Assembly: GCA_045807325.1 (NCBI GenBank)
Contig: JBJMHP010000068.1
Coordinates: 1 to 8,467, forward strand
Direction of reading: 5' to 3'
DNA from: CALGFH01 sp045807325
Lineage (GTDB): Bacteria > Actinomycetota > CALGFH01
DNA: 8,467 nucleotides
Made by a program: the position numbers and the translations under genes. Every line of letters starts with the position of its first letter. The stretch's first letter is position 1. Under the pieces are notes generated by a model. That model had not been told where the DNA came from. It was given only the letters and a program-made list of their open reading frames with translations, and ran no database searches. This document shows, one piece after another, positions 1 to 5,666 of this stretch.

Positions 1-1
1 G

Positions 2-235
2 GCGGCGGTGTTCCAGCCGCTGCGTCGCCGGATCCAGCAGGCCGTGGACCGGCGCTTCAACCGCCGCCGCCACGACGCCGGGCGGCTCATCGAGGCCTTC
101 GGGGCCCGGCTGCGCGACCAGGTCGACCTGGACGCCCTGCATACCGAGCTGCTGGCCGTGGTCGACCAGACCATGCAGCCCACCCGGGCCTCGCTGTGGC
201 TCCGGCCCCCCGCGGCCCGGGCCGGGTCGCCGTAG
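2..235 (+). CDS. C-terminal end of a membrane/sensor-type protein (5' truncated)
   Basis: The frame is open from the window edge, reading AAVFQPLRRRIQ, and stops at TAG 233-235. A GTG at position 8 could start it, but the text there looks internal. The visible part is a basic amphipathic stretch (FQPLRRRIQQAVDRRFNRRR) followed by an acidic helical segment (EAFGARLRDQVDLDALHTELLAVVDQTMQP) and a short tail ending ASLWLRPP. I recall this kind of ending, a basic linker after the last membrane helix and then a short cytosolic helix, from actinobacterial multi-pass membrane proteins related to sensor kinases. That is memory of a family, not a visible catalytic motif: no kinase, GAF or ATPase motif lies inside the window. 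The next gene starts 72 bases later with its own ribosome binding site, so the two need not be co-transcribed. The function cannot be set from this fragment. Confidence 0.65.
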   Translation, partial: AAVFQPLRRRIQQAVDRRFNRRRHDAGRLIEAFGARLRDQVDLDALHTELLAVVDQTMQPTRASLWLRPPAARAGSP

Positions 236-307
236 GGCCACCGGCGCAGAACCACCCGGGCGCATCTATGCTGACCTGGGTGGTCGTCGGCGAGGAAAGG
301 GTGGCGG

Positions 308-1687
308 ATGCGGCACGGGCTGGCCGGGGCTGCCGCCGCCCTCGGGGTTGTCGGCGTGCTGGTGCTGGCGGGGTGTCGCTCGGGGGACAGCGGGCGGTAC
401 GCGGCCGAGCCGGTGCGGACGGCCGAGGTGGTGGAGCGGGTCAGTGCGCCGGGGGCGGTGCAGGCGGCGGGGCAGGCCGATCTCAAGGCGCCGGCGGCGG
501 CCAGGGTCGAGCGGCTGGTGGTCAAGGACGGGCAGGCGGTCAAGGAGGGGCAGCTGGTCGCCGAGCTGTCCTCGGAGCAGGTCGAGGACCAGGTGCGGCA
601 GGCCCAGGCGGCGGTGGACGCCGCCTCGTCGCTCGGCGGGGTGGCGCCGACCCTGCCCACGGGGGCGGCGCTGTCGGCCTTCCAGCAGGTCCAGTCGCAG
701 GTCACCGCGACCAGCGCGGCCGTGATCGCGGCCCTGCGCTCGGCCCTGCCGCTGGTGCCGAGGGCGCAGCGGGCCCGCCTGGAGGCCCGGATCGACCGGG
801 CCCAGGTGCGGGTGGCCCAGCTCCAGCGCCAGGGCGACCAGGCGGCCGAGCAGGCCGCGGCCGCGACCGCCGCCCAGGCGGACTCGCTGCAGCGGTCGCT
901 CCAGGCCGCCACCGCAGCCCAGCGCAGCCAGGCCGAGCTCGCCCTGGAGCTGGCCCGCGACCAGCAGGGGCGCCTGACCCTGCGGTCGCCGCTGGCCGGC
1001 AACGTCCAGCTCGGCCGCTCCGGCGGCGGGGGCACCTCGCTGCCACAGGTCCAGGGGCTGCCCGAAGGGGCCGAGCAGGCCCTCCAGGGCCTGGGGGGCG
1101 GGACCCAGGCCGCCCAGACCGGGCCGCCCCTGCGGGTCGGCTCCGAGGTCACCGCCGGCCAGACCGTGGCCACCGTGTACGACGTCAGCGACCTGCTGGT
1201 CGCGGCCGAGGTCGACGAGACCGACATCGCGCTGGTCAAGCCGGGCCAGCTCGCCCGGGTGGAGCTGGACGCGTTCCCCCAGGCCGCCTTCGCGGCCAAG
1301 GTCCGCCGGGTCGCGGTCGCCCCCACGGCCGGCCAGTCGGCCGCCGGCGGGGTCACCTACCAGGTGGACCTGGTCCTCGGCGAGGCCGAGGGAGGCGCCG
1401 CGGGCGAGGCCCAGCCGGTGCCCAGGGTCGGGATGACGGCCACCGCGGCCATCGCGGTCCGCCGGACCACCAACCGGCCCTCGGTGCCCGGGTCGGCCCT
1501 GGTCGGCCGGCCGGGCGGCCAGGCCGTGTTCGTGGTCGAGGACGGCAAGGTCCACCTGCGGCCGGTGCAGGTCGCCGCCGACGGCGACGACCGGGTGGCG
1601 GTCGCCTCCGGCCTGCGCGACGGCGAGCGGGTGGTGTCCCGCGGGGCCGAGCGGCTGCGCGACGGCCAGGACTGGCCTGGCGGCTGA
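308..1687 (+). CDS. Lipoprotein membrane-fusion (HlyD/MacA/YknX-type) adaptor of an ABC exporter
   Basis: This 459-residue protein is the extracytoplasmic adaptor of a tripartite MacA/MacB-like or YknXYZ-like ABC system. The N terminus is a lipoprotein signal peptide: basic MRHG, a hydrophobic stretch at residues 7-21, and the lipobox L20-A21-G22-C23, so the mature protein should be anchored through Cys23. A first half-lipoyl motif lies at about 58-88 (LKAPAAARVERLVVKDGQAV). A Gln/Ala-rich helical hairpin follows at about 89-222, then the second lipoyl half (LTLRSPLAGNV, 223-233). That half is split by a Gly/Gln-rich stretch (236-275) and resumes at RVGSEVTAGQTVATV. The beta-barrel is at about 292-385 (VAAEVDETDIALVKPGQLARV) and the membrane-proximal domain at about 390-455. 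The ATG at 308 is preceded by GAGGAAAGG (292-300) at 7 nt spacing, which decides the start. The stop lies 5 nt before the ATPase gene. In a one-membrane cell it would assist the permease outside the membrane; the substrate is unknown. Confidence 0.9.
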   Translation: MRHGLAGAAAALGVVGVLVLAGCRSGDSGRYAAEPVRTAEVVERVSAPGAVQAAGQADLKAPAAARVERLVVKDGQAVKEGQLVAELSSEQVEDQVRQAQAAVDAASSLGGVAPTLPTGAALSAFQQVQSQVTATSAAVIAALRSALPLVPRAQRARLEARIDRAQVRVAQLQRQGDQAAEQAAAATAAQADSLQRSLQAATAAQRSQAELALELARDQQGRLTLRSPLAGNVQLGRSGGGGTSLPQVQGLPEGAEQALQGLGGGTQAAQTGPPLRVGSEVTAGQTVATVYDVSDLLVAAEVDETDIALVKPGQLARVELDAFPQAAFAAKVRRVAVAPTAGQSAAGGVTYQVDLVLGEAEGGAAGEAQPVPRVGMTATAAIAVRRTTNRPSVPGSALVGRPGGQAVFVVEDGKVHLRPVQVAADGDDRVAVASGLRDGERVVSRGAERLRDGQDWPGG

Positions 1688-1692
1688 CAACA

Positions 1693-2433
1693 ATGGCCCA
1701 GCCGGCAAGGGATGCCAGGACCGCGCCGCCGGTGGGGGTGTCTGGCCAGGTGCCCGTGGTCGAGGCCGTCGGGGTGACCAAGGTGTACCGGCTGGACGGG
1801 GTCGAGGTGCGGGCCCTTGACGGGGTCGACCTGGTGGTGGAGCGGGGCGACTCGATGGCCATCATGGGCCCGAGCGGGTCGGGCAAGTCGACCCTGCTCG
1901 GGCTGCTGGGCGGACTGGACCGGCCAACCTCGGGGACCCTGCGGTTCGACGGGCGGGACGTGGCCGGGCTGTCCGGGGACGAGCTGGCGGCGGTCCGCAA
2001 CCGGGTCGTGGGCTTCGTGTTCCAGAGCTTCCAGCTGCTGGCCCGGACCCCGGCGGTGGGCAACGTCGGCCTGCCGCTGGTCTACCGTGGGCTGGGCGGG
2101 GGCGAGCGCCGCCGCCTGGCCACCGAGGCCCTGGAGTCGGTCGGGCTCGGGCACCGGCTCCAGCACCGGCCCTCCCAGCTCTCGGGGGGCGAGCAGCAGC
2201 GTGTGGCCATCGCCAGGGCCCTGGTCACCGAGCCGGCGATGCTGCTGGCCGACGAGCCCACCGGCAACCTCGACTCGCGCTCGGGCGACGAGGTGCTGGA
2301 GCTGCTGGCCCGCCTGCATGCCGACCGCGGGGTGGCGGTGGTCGTGGTCACCCACGACCCCGGGGTCGCGGCCCGGTTCCGCCGCCGGGTCACCATGCGC
2401 GACGGCCGCCTGGTCGGCGAGGCGGAGGCATGA
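1693..2433 (+). CDS. ABC transporter ATP-binding protein, MacB/LolD/YknY type
   Basis: A 246-residue cytoplasmic ATPase that powers the permease encoded next. All nucleotide-binding motifs are present in order: A-loop Tyr32 (KVYRL), Walker A GPSGSGKST (59-67), Q-loop Gln111 (FVFQSFQLL), ABC signature LSGGEQQR (163-170), Walker B MLLADE (183-188) with catalytic Glu188 followed by PTGNLDS, and H-loop His221 (VVVTHD). The text 'DEPTGNLDS' and 'FQSFQLL' are typical of the MacB/LolD/FtsE branch. About 20 N-terminal residues before the domain look unstructured (PARDARTAPPVGV). The ATG at 1693 was chosen because it gives a normal length and lies 5 nt after the adaptor stop; no strong Shine-Dalgarno is visible, so translation is probably coupled to the adaptor. 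The TGA overlaps the permease ATG (ATGA, 2430-2433). The same frame is open far upstream, but that part is a GC-rich shadow of the adaptor gene. Confidence 0.95.
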   Translation: MAQPARDARTAPPVGVSGQVPVVEAVGVTKVYRLDGVEVRALDGVDLVVERGDSMAIMGPSGSGKSTLLGLLGGLDRPTSGTLRFDGRDVAGLSGDELAAVRNRVVGFVFQSFQLLARTPAVGNVGLPLVYRGLGGGERRRLATEALESVGLGHRLQHRPSQLSGGEQQRVAIARALVTEPAMLLADEPTGNLDSRSGDEVLELLARLHADRGVAVVVVTHDPGVAARFRRRVTMRDGRLVGEAEA

Positions 2434-3614
2434 GGCTCGGGGAGGCGATCCGGGTCGCCTGGGAGGCCCTGCGGGCCAACAAGCTCCGCTCCGGGCTGAC
2501 CATGCTCGGGGTGGTCATCGGCGTGGCCAGCGTGGTCCTGCTGGTGGCGATCGGCAGCGGCGCCCGCGACGAGGTCACCTCGGGGGTCGAGTCGCTCGGC
2601 TCCAACATCCTGTTCGTCGCCCCAGGCAACCTGTCGTTCGGCTCGGCCCCGAGCGTTTCCCGGCTGGGGCTGGAGGACGTCCGCCGGGTCGGCGACGCCA
2701 TCGGCGACCCGCGCCGGGTCGCGGCCACCGTCGCCTCGGGCGAGGTCGCCCGGGTCGGGGCCAGGCGGGCCACCGTCAACGTCAACGGCACCAACGAGAC
2801 CATCCCGCTGGTGTTCGACCGGACCGTGTCCCGGGGGGCGTTCTTCACCGCCGCCGACGTCGAGACCCGCCGCCGGGTGGCCGTGCTCGGCGCCGACCCG
2901 GCCGACAGCCTGTTCCCCGACCGCGACCCGGTCGGCAAGTCGATCACCGTCGGTGGGGTACGCTTCCGGGTCGTGGGCGTGATGGGCCGGGTCGGGACCG
3001 CCTTCGGGGTCGCCCGCGACGCCGAGCTGTTCATCCCCGTCACCGCGGCCCAGCGCCTGTTCGGGGTCAGCCGCGTCGACGGGATCGCGGTCAAGGCGCC
3101 CAGCACCGAGCAGATCGACGAGGAGCAGGCGATCATCCGGAAGGTGGTCATCGAGGCCCATCCCGAGCAGGAGTACCAGGTGCTGACCCAGGAGGACATC
3201 CTCGGGGTGGTCGGGCGCATCCTCGGCATCCTGACCCTCGTCCTGGCCTCGATCGCCGGCATCTCGCTGGTCGTCGGCGGGGTCGGGGTGATGAACATCA
3301 TGCTCGTCAGCGTGTCCGAGCGGACCCGGGAGATCGGCCTGCGCAAGGCCGTCGGGGCCCGCACCCGTGACGTGCTGCGCCAGTTCCTGCTGGAGGCGGT
3401 CGCCCTGACCATCAGCGGCGGGGTCGTCGGCATCCTGGTCGGCATCGGCGGGGCCCTGCTGGTGGGGCGGTTCTCGCCCGTGCCGGCGGCCATCACCGGC
3501 TGGTCGGTCGCCCTGGCCTTCGGGGTCAGCGTGGCCGTCGGCGTGTTCTTCGGCGTCTGGCCGGCCCGCAAGGCGGCCCGCATGCAGCCCATCATGGCCC
3601 TGCGGTACGAGTAG
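2430..3614 (+). CDS. ABC transporter permease, MacB/FtsX family
   Basis: A 394-residue membrane subunit with the four-helix MacB topology. TM1 is at about 21-42 (TMLGVVIGVASVVLLVAIGSG) and is followed by a large extracytoplasmic MacB core domain (about 45-255). TM2 is at 262-292, TM3 at 322-346 and TM4 at 357-380. Family signatures are SLGSNILFVAPG (56-67), the loop SERTREIGLRKAVGA after TM2 (296-310), and the C terminus PARKAARMQPIMALRYE. Unlike Escherichia coli MacB, the ATPase is a separate chain, as in Bacillus YknY/YknZ. The ATG at 2430 overlaps the ATPase stop by 4 nt, a usual sign of translational coupling and equal subunit supply; GGCGGAGGC at 2420-2428 can serve as ribosome binding site. 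With the lipoprotein adaptor it should form a mechanotransmission-type exporter. Known relatives move peptides, macrolides, toxins or lipids; nothing here fixes the cargo. Confidence 0.93.
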   Translation: MRLGEAIRVAWEALRANKLRSGLTMLGVVIGVASVVLLVAIGSGARDEVTSGVESLGSNILFVAPGNLSFGSAPSVSRLGLEDVRRVGDAIGDPRRVAATVASGEVARVGARRATVNVNGTNETIPLVFDRTVSRGAFFTAADVETRRRVAVLGADPADSLFPDRDPVGKSITVGGVRFRVVGVMGRVGTAFGVARDAELFIPVTAAQRLFGVSRVDGIAVKAPSTEQIDEEQAIIRKVVIEAHPEQEYQVLTQEDILGVVGRILGILTLVLASIAGISLVVGGVGVMNIMLVSVSERTREIGLRKAVGARTRDVLRQFLLEAVALTISGGVVGILVGIGGALLVGRFSPVPAAITGWSVALAFGVSVAVGVFFGVWPARKAARMQPIMALRYE

Positions 3615-3632
3615 CCCGTGGTCGTGCTTCCA

Positions 3633-3649
3633 TTGCAAGGCGGCTGCAA
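3633..3649. promoter_or_regulatory. Short palindrome TTGCA-N7-TGCAA in the gap before the nitrilase remnant
   Basis: In the 71-base gap after the export operon, the arms TTGCA (3633-3637) and TGCAA (3645-3649) form a perfect inverted repeat with a 7-base spacer, about 37 bases before the ATG at 3686. GTCGT (3621-3625) and ACGAC (3649-3653) flank it as a second, partly overlapping pair. It is AT-richer than its surroundings. It could be a repressor site for the nitrilase gene or part of a weak hairpin after the operon. There is no T-tract, so an intrinsic terminator is unlikely. A match this short may be chance. Confidence 0.25.
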
Positions 3650-3685
3650 CGACGGCCCCTGGCCTGCGCGGCGGAGGTGTGGGAC

Positions 3686-4102
3686 ATGGAGAAGGTGACG
3701 GCGGCGGCGGTCCAGGCCACGCCCGTGTTCCTGGACCGGGAGGCGACCGTCGACAAGGCCTGCCGGCTGATCGGGGAGGCCGCGGCCGCCGGGGGCGGGG
3801 CTGGTGGTGTTCCCGAAGACGTTCGTGCCCACCTACCCGCACTGGGTGTGGCGTCGACGCCGTGGGGACGGCCGGGGGTGGGGGCGTCGATCGGGGTCAA
3901 CGAGCGCGACCCGGCCGGCAGCACCATCTACAACACCCAGCTCTACCTCGGCCCCGACGGCGCCCGGCCGCCAAGCCTGGTGGTCGACACCCGCCGGCAG
4001 GTGCCCACCGAGCAGGACCCGGCGGCCGGCGGCCCGCCGGCCGACCACACCGCCGCGGTCCGTCCGCGGCCCGACCACGGAGGAGCGAACCATGCCCCCT
4101 GA
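3686..4102 (+). pseudogene. Decayed nitrilase gene (frameshift, internal deletion, catalytic residues lost)
   Basis: Nitrilases hydrolyse nitriles to carboxylic acids with a Glu-Lys-Cys triad. The ATG at 3686 has a good Shine-Dalgarno (GGAGGT, 3673-3678, 8 nt away) and begins a clear nitrilase N terminus (VQATPVFLDREATVDKACRLIGEAAAAG). Near the G-run at 3791-3800 the similarity moves to another frame, which reads LVVFPKTFVPTYPHWVW (3801-3851). By 3884 it is back in the first frame as ASIGVNERDPAGSTIYNTQ and LYLGPDG, then TRRQVPT. About 35-40 residues normally found between the WVW and NERD motifs are absent. The motif FPE is FPK (catalytic Glu to Lys; GAG to AAG would be one change), HRKLVPT is TRRQVPT (catalytic Lys to Arg), and the catalytic Cys region and the whole C-terminal half are missing. 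The frame closes at TGA 4100-4102, inside the next gene. A frameshift alone could be a sequencing error, but the combined losses point to true decay. The family call is from recalled motifs. Confidence 0.85.
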
Positions 4103-4661
4103 CCAGGCAGAGCTGCACCGGCGTGCCGTCGAGGAGTTCGGCGCCCGGGTCCAGGCCGTCGGCGACGACCAGTGGGAGCTGCCGAGCCCGTGCAGCGACT
4201 GGAACGTGCGCCAGCTGGTCAACCACCTCGTGTACGAGAACCGCTGGACGGTCCCGCTGATGGGCGGCAGCACCATCGCCGAGGTCGGCGACCGCTACGA
4301 GGGCGACCTGCTCGGCGACCACCCCAAGGCAGCCTGGAAGGAGTCGTCCCAGGAGGCCGTCGGGTCGGTGCAGGCCGACGGCGCGCTCGACCGGATCGTC
4401 GACCTGTCCAGCGGGCCCACCCCGGCCCGCGAGTACGTGTCGCAGCTGTTCGCCGACCACCTGATCCACGCCTGGGACCTGGCCAGGGCGATCGGGGCCG
4501 ACGAGCGCCTCGACCCGGAGCTGGTGGACGCCTGCGCCGGCTGGTTCGCCTCCATGGAGGACCTCTACCGGTCCATCGGCGCCATCGGCGAGCGCCCCCA
4601 GGTCCGGCCCGGCGCCGACCCCCAGACCACCCTGCTGGCCGCGTTCGGCCGCATCGCCTGA
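4092..4661 (+). CDS. TIGR03086-family metal-binding protein (MDMPI/DinB-like)
   Basis: A 189-residue protein of the mycothiol-dependent maleylpyruvate isomerase N-terminal (DinB-like four-helix bundle) group. Visible landmarks are LPSPCSDWNVRQLVNHL (30-46), the usual 'CxxWxVrdLvnHl' entry with His45 as a metal ligand, and LFADHLIHAWDLARA (119-133). In the second, His126 and the acidic Asp122 four residues earlier match the E-x3-H pair of the family, so the usual Glu appears as Asp. Members bind a divalent metal; some act with mycothiol, but most TIGR03086 proteins have no known reaction. The ATG at 4092 has GGAGGAG (4079-4085) 6 nt upstream, which decides the start. It overlaps the end of the nitrilase remnant, suggesting the two were once a two-gene unit. 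Convergent with the Clp N-domain gene; the 37-base gap between them shows only a GGCC-4-GGCC mini-hairpin and no T-tract. Confidence 0.88.
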   Translation: MPPDQAELHRRAVEEFGARVQAVGDDQWELPSPCSDWNVRQLVNHLVYENRWTVPLMGGSTIAEVGDRYEGDLLGDHPKAAWKESSQEAVGSVQADGALDRIVDLSSGPTPAREYVSQLFADHLIHAWDLARAIGADERLDPELVDACAGWFASMEDLYRSIGAIGERPQVRPGADPQTTLLAAFGRIA

Positions 4662-4698
4662 GCGGCGGGGGGCGTCGGCAGGCCAGGAGGCCGGAGGC

Positions 4699-5271
4699 TC
4701 AGCCGGTTGAGCGCAGGCAGTCGAGCACGCGGGCGCGGATCGCGTCGGGGCCGGTGCCCAGGCGGGTGAGGACCAGCATGGCCAGGCCCTCGCCCTCGCG
4801 GACCAGGCCGAGCAGGATGTGCTCGGTGCCGATGTACTTGTGCTTGAGGGCCAGCGCCTCGCGCAGGCTCAGCTCCAGGACCTTCTTGGCCCTCGGGGTG
4901 AAGGGGATGTGGCCGCCGAGGGGCAGCCGCCGGGCCTGGCGGCATCTGGGGTCGGGGTGCCAGTGCAGGGCGCCGGGGCCGAAGGAGTCCTCGACCCGCC
5001 GCCGGACCTCGTCCAGGTCGATGCCGATCGCCCCCAACGCCTCGGCGTCCCCGACCCCCAGCGGGCCGCGCCCGACCTCGGCCAGGACCTCGCGCTCGAC
5101 CGCGGCCGCCGTGATGCCCAGGCCGCCCAGCACCCGGGCGGCGATGCCGTCGCCCTGCAGCAGCCCGAGCAGCAGGTGCTCGGTGCCGATGTGGCCGTGC
5201 CCGAGGCGGCGCGCCGTCGCCTGGGCGTCGACGGTCACCCTGCGGGCCCGGTCGGTGAAGCGCTCGAACAT
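4699..5271 (-). CDS. Stand-alone double Clp N-domain protein (ClpC1/ClpC2 N-domain type, no AAA+ module)
   Basis: A 190-residue protein made only of the ClpC N-domain. Repeat 1 is at residues 1-66 (MFERFTDRARRV, HIGTEHLLLGLL) and repeat 2 at 121-186 (HIPFTPRAKKVLELSLREAL, YIGTEHILLGLV). Both are very close to mycobacterial ClpC1, including Phe2 and the Phe of GHIPF (here Phe124), which correspond to ClpC1 Phe2 and Phe80 at the cyclomarin-binding surface. There is no Walker A/B, so it cannot unfold substrates. Between the repeats is an insert of about 45-50 residues (about 70-118: DAEALGAIGIDLDEVRRRVEDSFGPG, then a basic Cys/His-containing stretch) that ClpC1 lacks. The ATG at 5271 directly follows the TGA of the helix-turn-helix gene (5274-5272), with GGAGGG about 4 nt before it inside that gene, so translation is coupled. 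Likely roles are decoy, adaptor or ligand sensor for the ClpC1P1P2 protease; the role is inferred. Confidence 0.92.
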   Translation of the reverse strand: MFERFTDRARRVTVDAQATARRLGHGHIGTEHLLLGLLQGDGIAARVLGGLGITAAAVEREVLAEVGRGPLGVGDAEALGAIGIDLDEVRRRVEDSFGPGALHWHPDPRCRQARRLPLGGHIPFTPRAKKVLELSLREALALKHKYIGTEHILLGLVREGEGLAMLVLTRLGTGPDAIRARVLDCLRSTG

Positions 5272-5502
5272 TCATTCCCTCCGCAGCAGGCCTCGACGGA
5301 CCGCGTGCTTCTTGTGGACCGCCTGCCGGCTCACGCCGAGCTCGGCGGCGATCTCCTGCCATGACCAGCCGGCGGCGCGGGCGTTGGCGACCTGCAGGGT
5401 CTCGAGCTGCTCGAGCAGCCGCCGCAGTGCGGCCACCGCCCGCAGCCCGACCCGCGGGTCCTTGCTGTCCACCGCGTTTGCCAGCTCGGCTGCCTCGTCC
5501 AT
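5272..5502 (-). CDS. Small helix-turn-helix regulator, partner of the Clp N-domain protein
   Basis: A 76-residue protein. Residues 1-45 form acidic and amphipathic helices (DEAAELANAVDSKDPRVGLR, then ALRRLLEQLETLQVANARA), and residues 46-66 are a helix-turn-helix (WSWQEIAAELGVSRQAVHKK) with a basic tail. The C-terminal half resembles the N-terminal part of M. tuberculosis ClpC2 as I recall it (SWSDIGKSMGVTKQAAQKR), sharing the SW-x2-I, GV-S/T-R/K-QA and K-K/R positions. I chose ATG 5502 over the in-frame ATG 5511 because the -10 box (TAGGAT, 5515-5510) covers the ATG at 5511, and the expected transcription start falls at about 5503-5502, giving a leaderless mRNA. If 5511 were used the protein would be 79 residues. 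The TGA touches the ATG of the Clp N-domain gene. The protein probably binds the GTTGACA elements in its own promoter and represses the pair; this is inferred from position. Confidence 0.88.
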   Translation of the reverse strand: MDEAAELANAVDSKDPRVGLRAVAALRRLLEQLETLQVANARAAGWSWQEIAAELGVSRQAVHKKHAVRRGLLRRE

Positions 5503-5509
5503 GGCTGTC

Positions 5510-5538
5510 ATCCTAGGTTGACAACGGGCGCCTGTCAA
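5510..5538 (-). promoter_or_regulatory. Sigma70-type promoter of the HTH/Clp N-domain pair, likely leaderless
   Basis: Read on the minus strand, a perfect -35 TTGACA (5538-5533) is followed after exactly 17 bases by the -10 box TAGGAT (5515-5510), which fits the actinobacterial TANNNT pattern. The -10 ends 7 bases before the A of ATG 5502, so transcription should begin at or next to the start codon. Such a strong -35 is unusual beside the other promoters of this window. The -35 is itself one of three GTTGACA elements, so a protein bound there would block the polymerase. Confidence 0.75.
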
Positions 5539-5550
5539 CCCCTGTTGACA
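5516..5550. promoter_or_regulatory. Operator array of three GTTGACA elements in alternating orientation
   Basis: On the plus strand GTTGACA lies at 5517-5523 and 5544-5550, with its complement TGTCAAC at 5533-5539 between them. The first pair forms an inverted repeat with 8-base arms, GGTTGACA (5516-5523) and TGTCAACC (5533-5540), and a 9-base spacer. The second pair, TGTCAAC and GTTGACA, has a 4-base spacer and shares the middle element. The middle element is the -35 box of the minus-strand promoter and the first lies between -35 and -10, so occupancy should repress. The natural candidate ligand is the helix-turn-helix protein encoded just downstream. Three exact 7-base copies in 35 bases of GC-rich DNA are unlikely by chance. 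Confidence 0.7.
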
Positions 5551-5666
5551 CGCAGGCCGGTCCGGGATTGAGGGGATCGCGTGGTCGCCGTGGGCGGCGC
5601 GCAACTGACCCTGGCTGCACGAACACCTTGGCGCTGCATGCGGCGCCGGATACGTGCCCGCTGTTC

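Noticed and set aside
196..1692. Long upstream extension of the ATPase frame on the plus strand
   Set aside because: The extension is low-complexity Gly/Arg/Pro text overlapping the adaptor in another frame; the ATPase begins naturally at 1693.
266..1708. 480-residue open frame on the minus strand across the adaptor gene
   Set aside because: Composition is Gly/Arg/Pro/His-rich with no family motif, while the plus strand encodes a full adaptor with lipobox and ribosome binding site. It is a GC-rich shadow.
2082..3842. 586-residue open frame on the minus strand across the permease gene
   Set aside because: It is His/Asp/Pro-rich shadow text antisense to a well-defined MacB-type permease, with no recognisable domain.
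4681..4692. GGCC-AGGA-GGCC mini-hairpin between the convergent genes as a terminator
   Set aside because: The stem is four pairs and no T-tract follows on either strand, so it does not meet intrinsic terminator criteria.
5518..5573. Plus-strand promoters from the TTGACA copies at 5518 and 5545
   Set aside because: No -10-like sequence lies 16-18 bases downstream of either copy (cctgtt and ttgagg at the 17-base positions), and no plus-strand gene follows.
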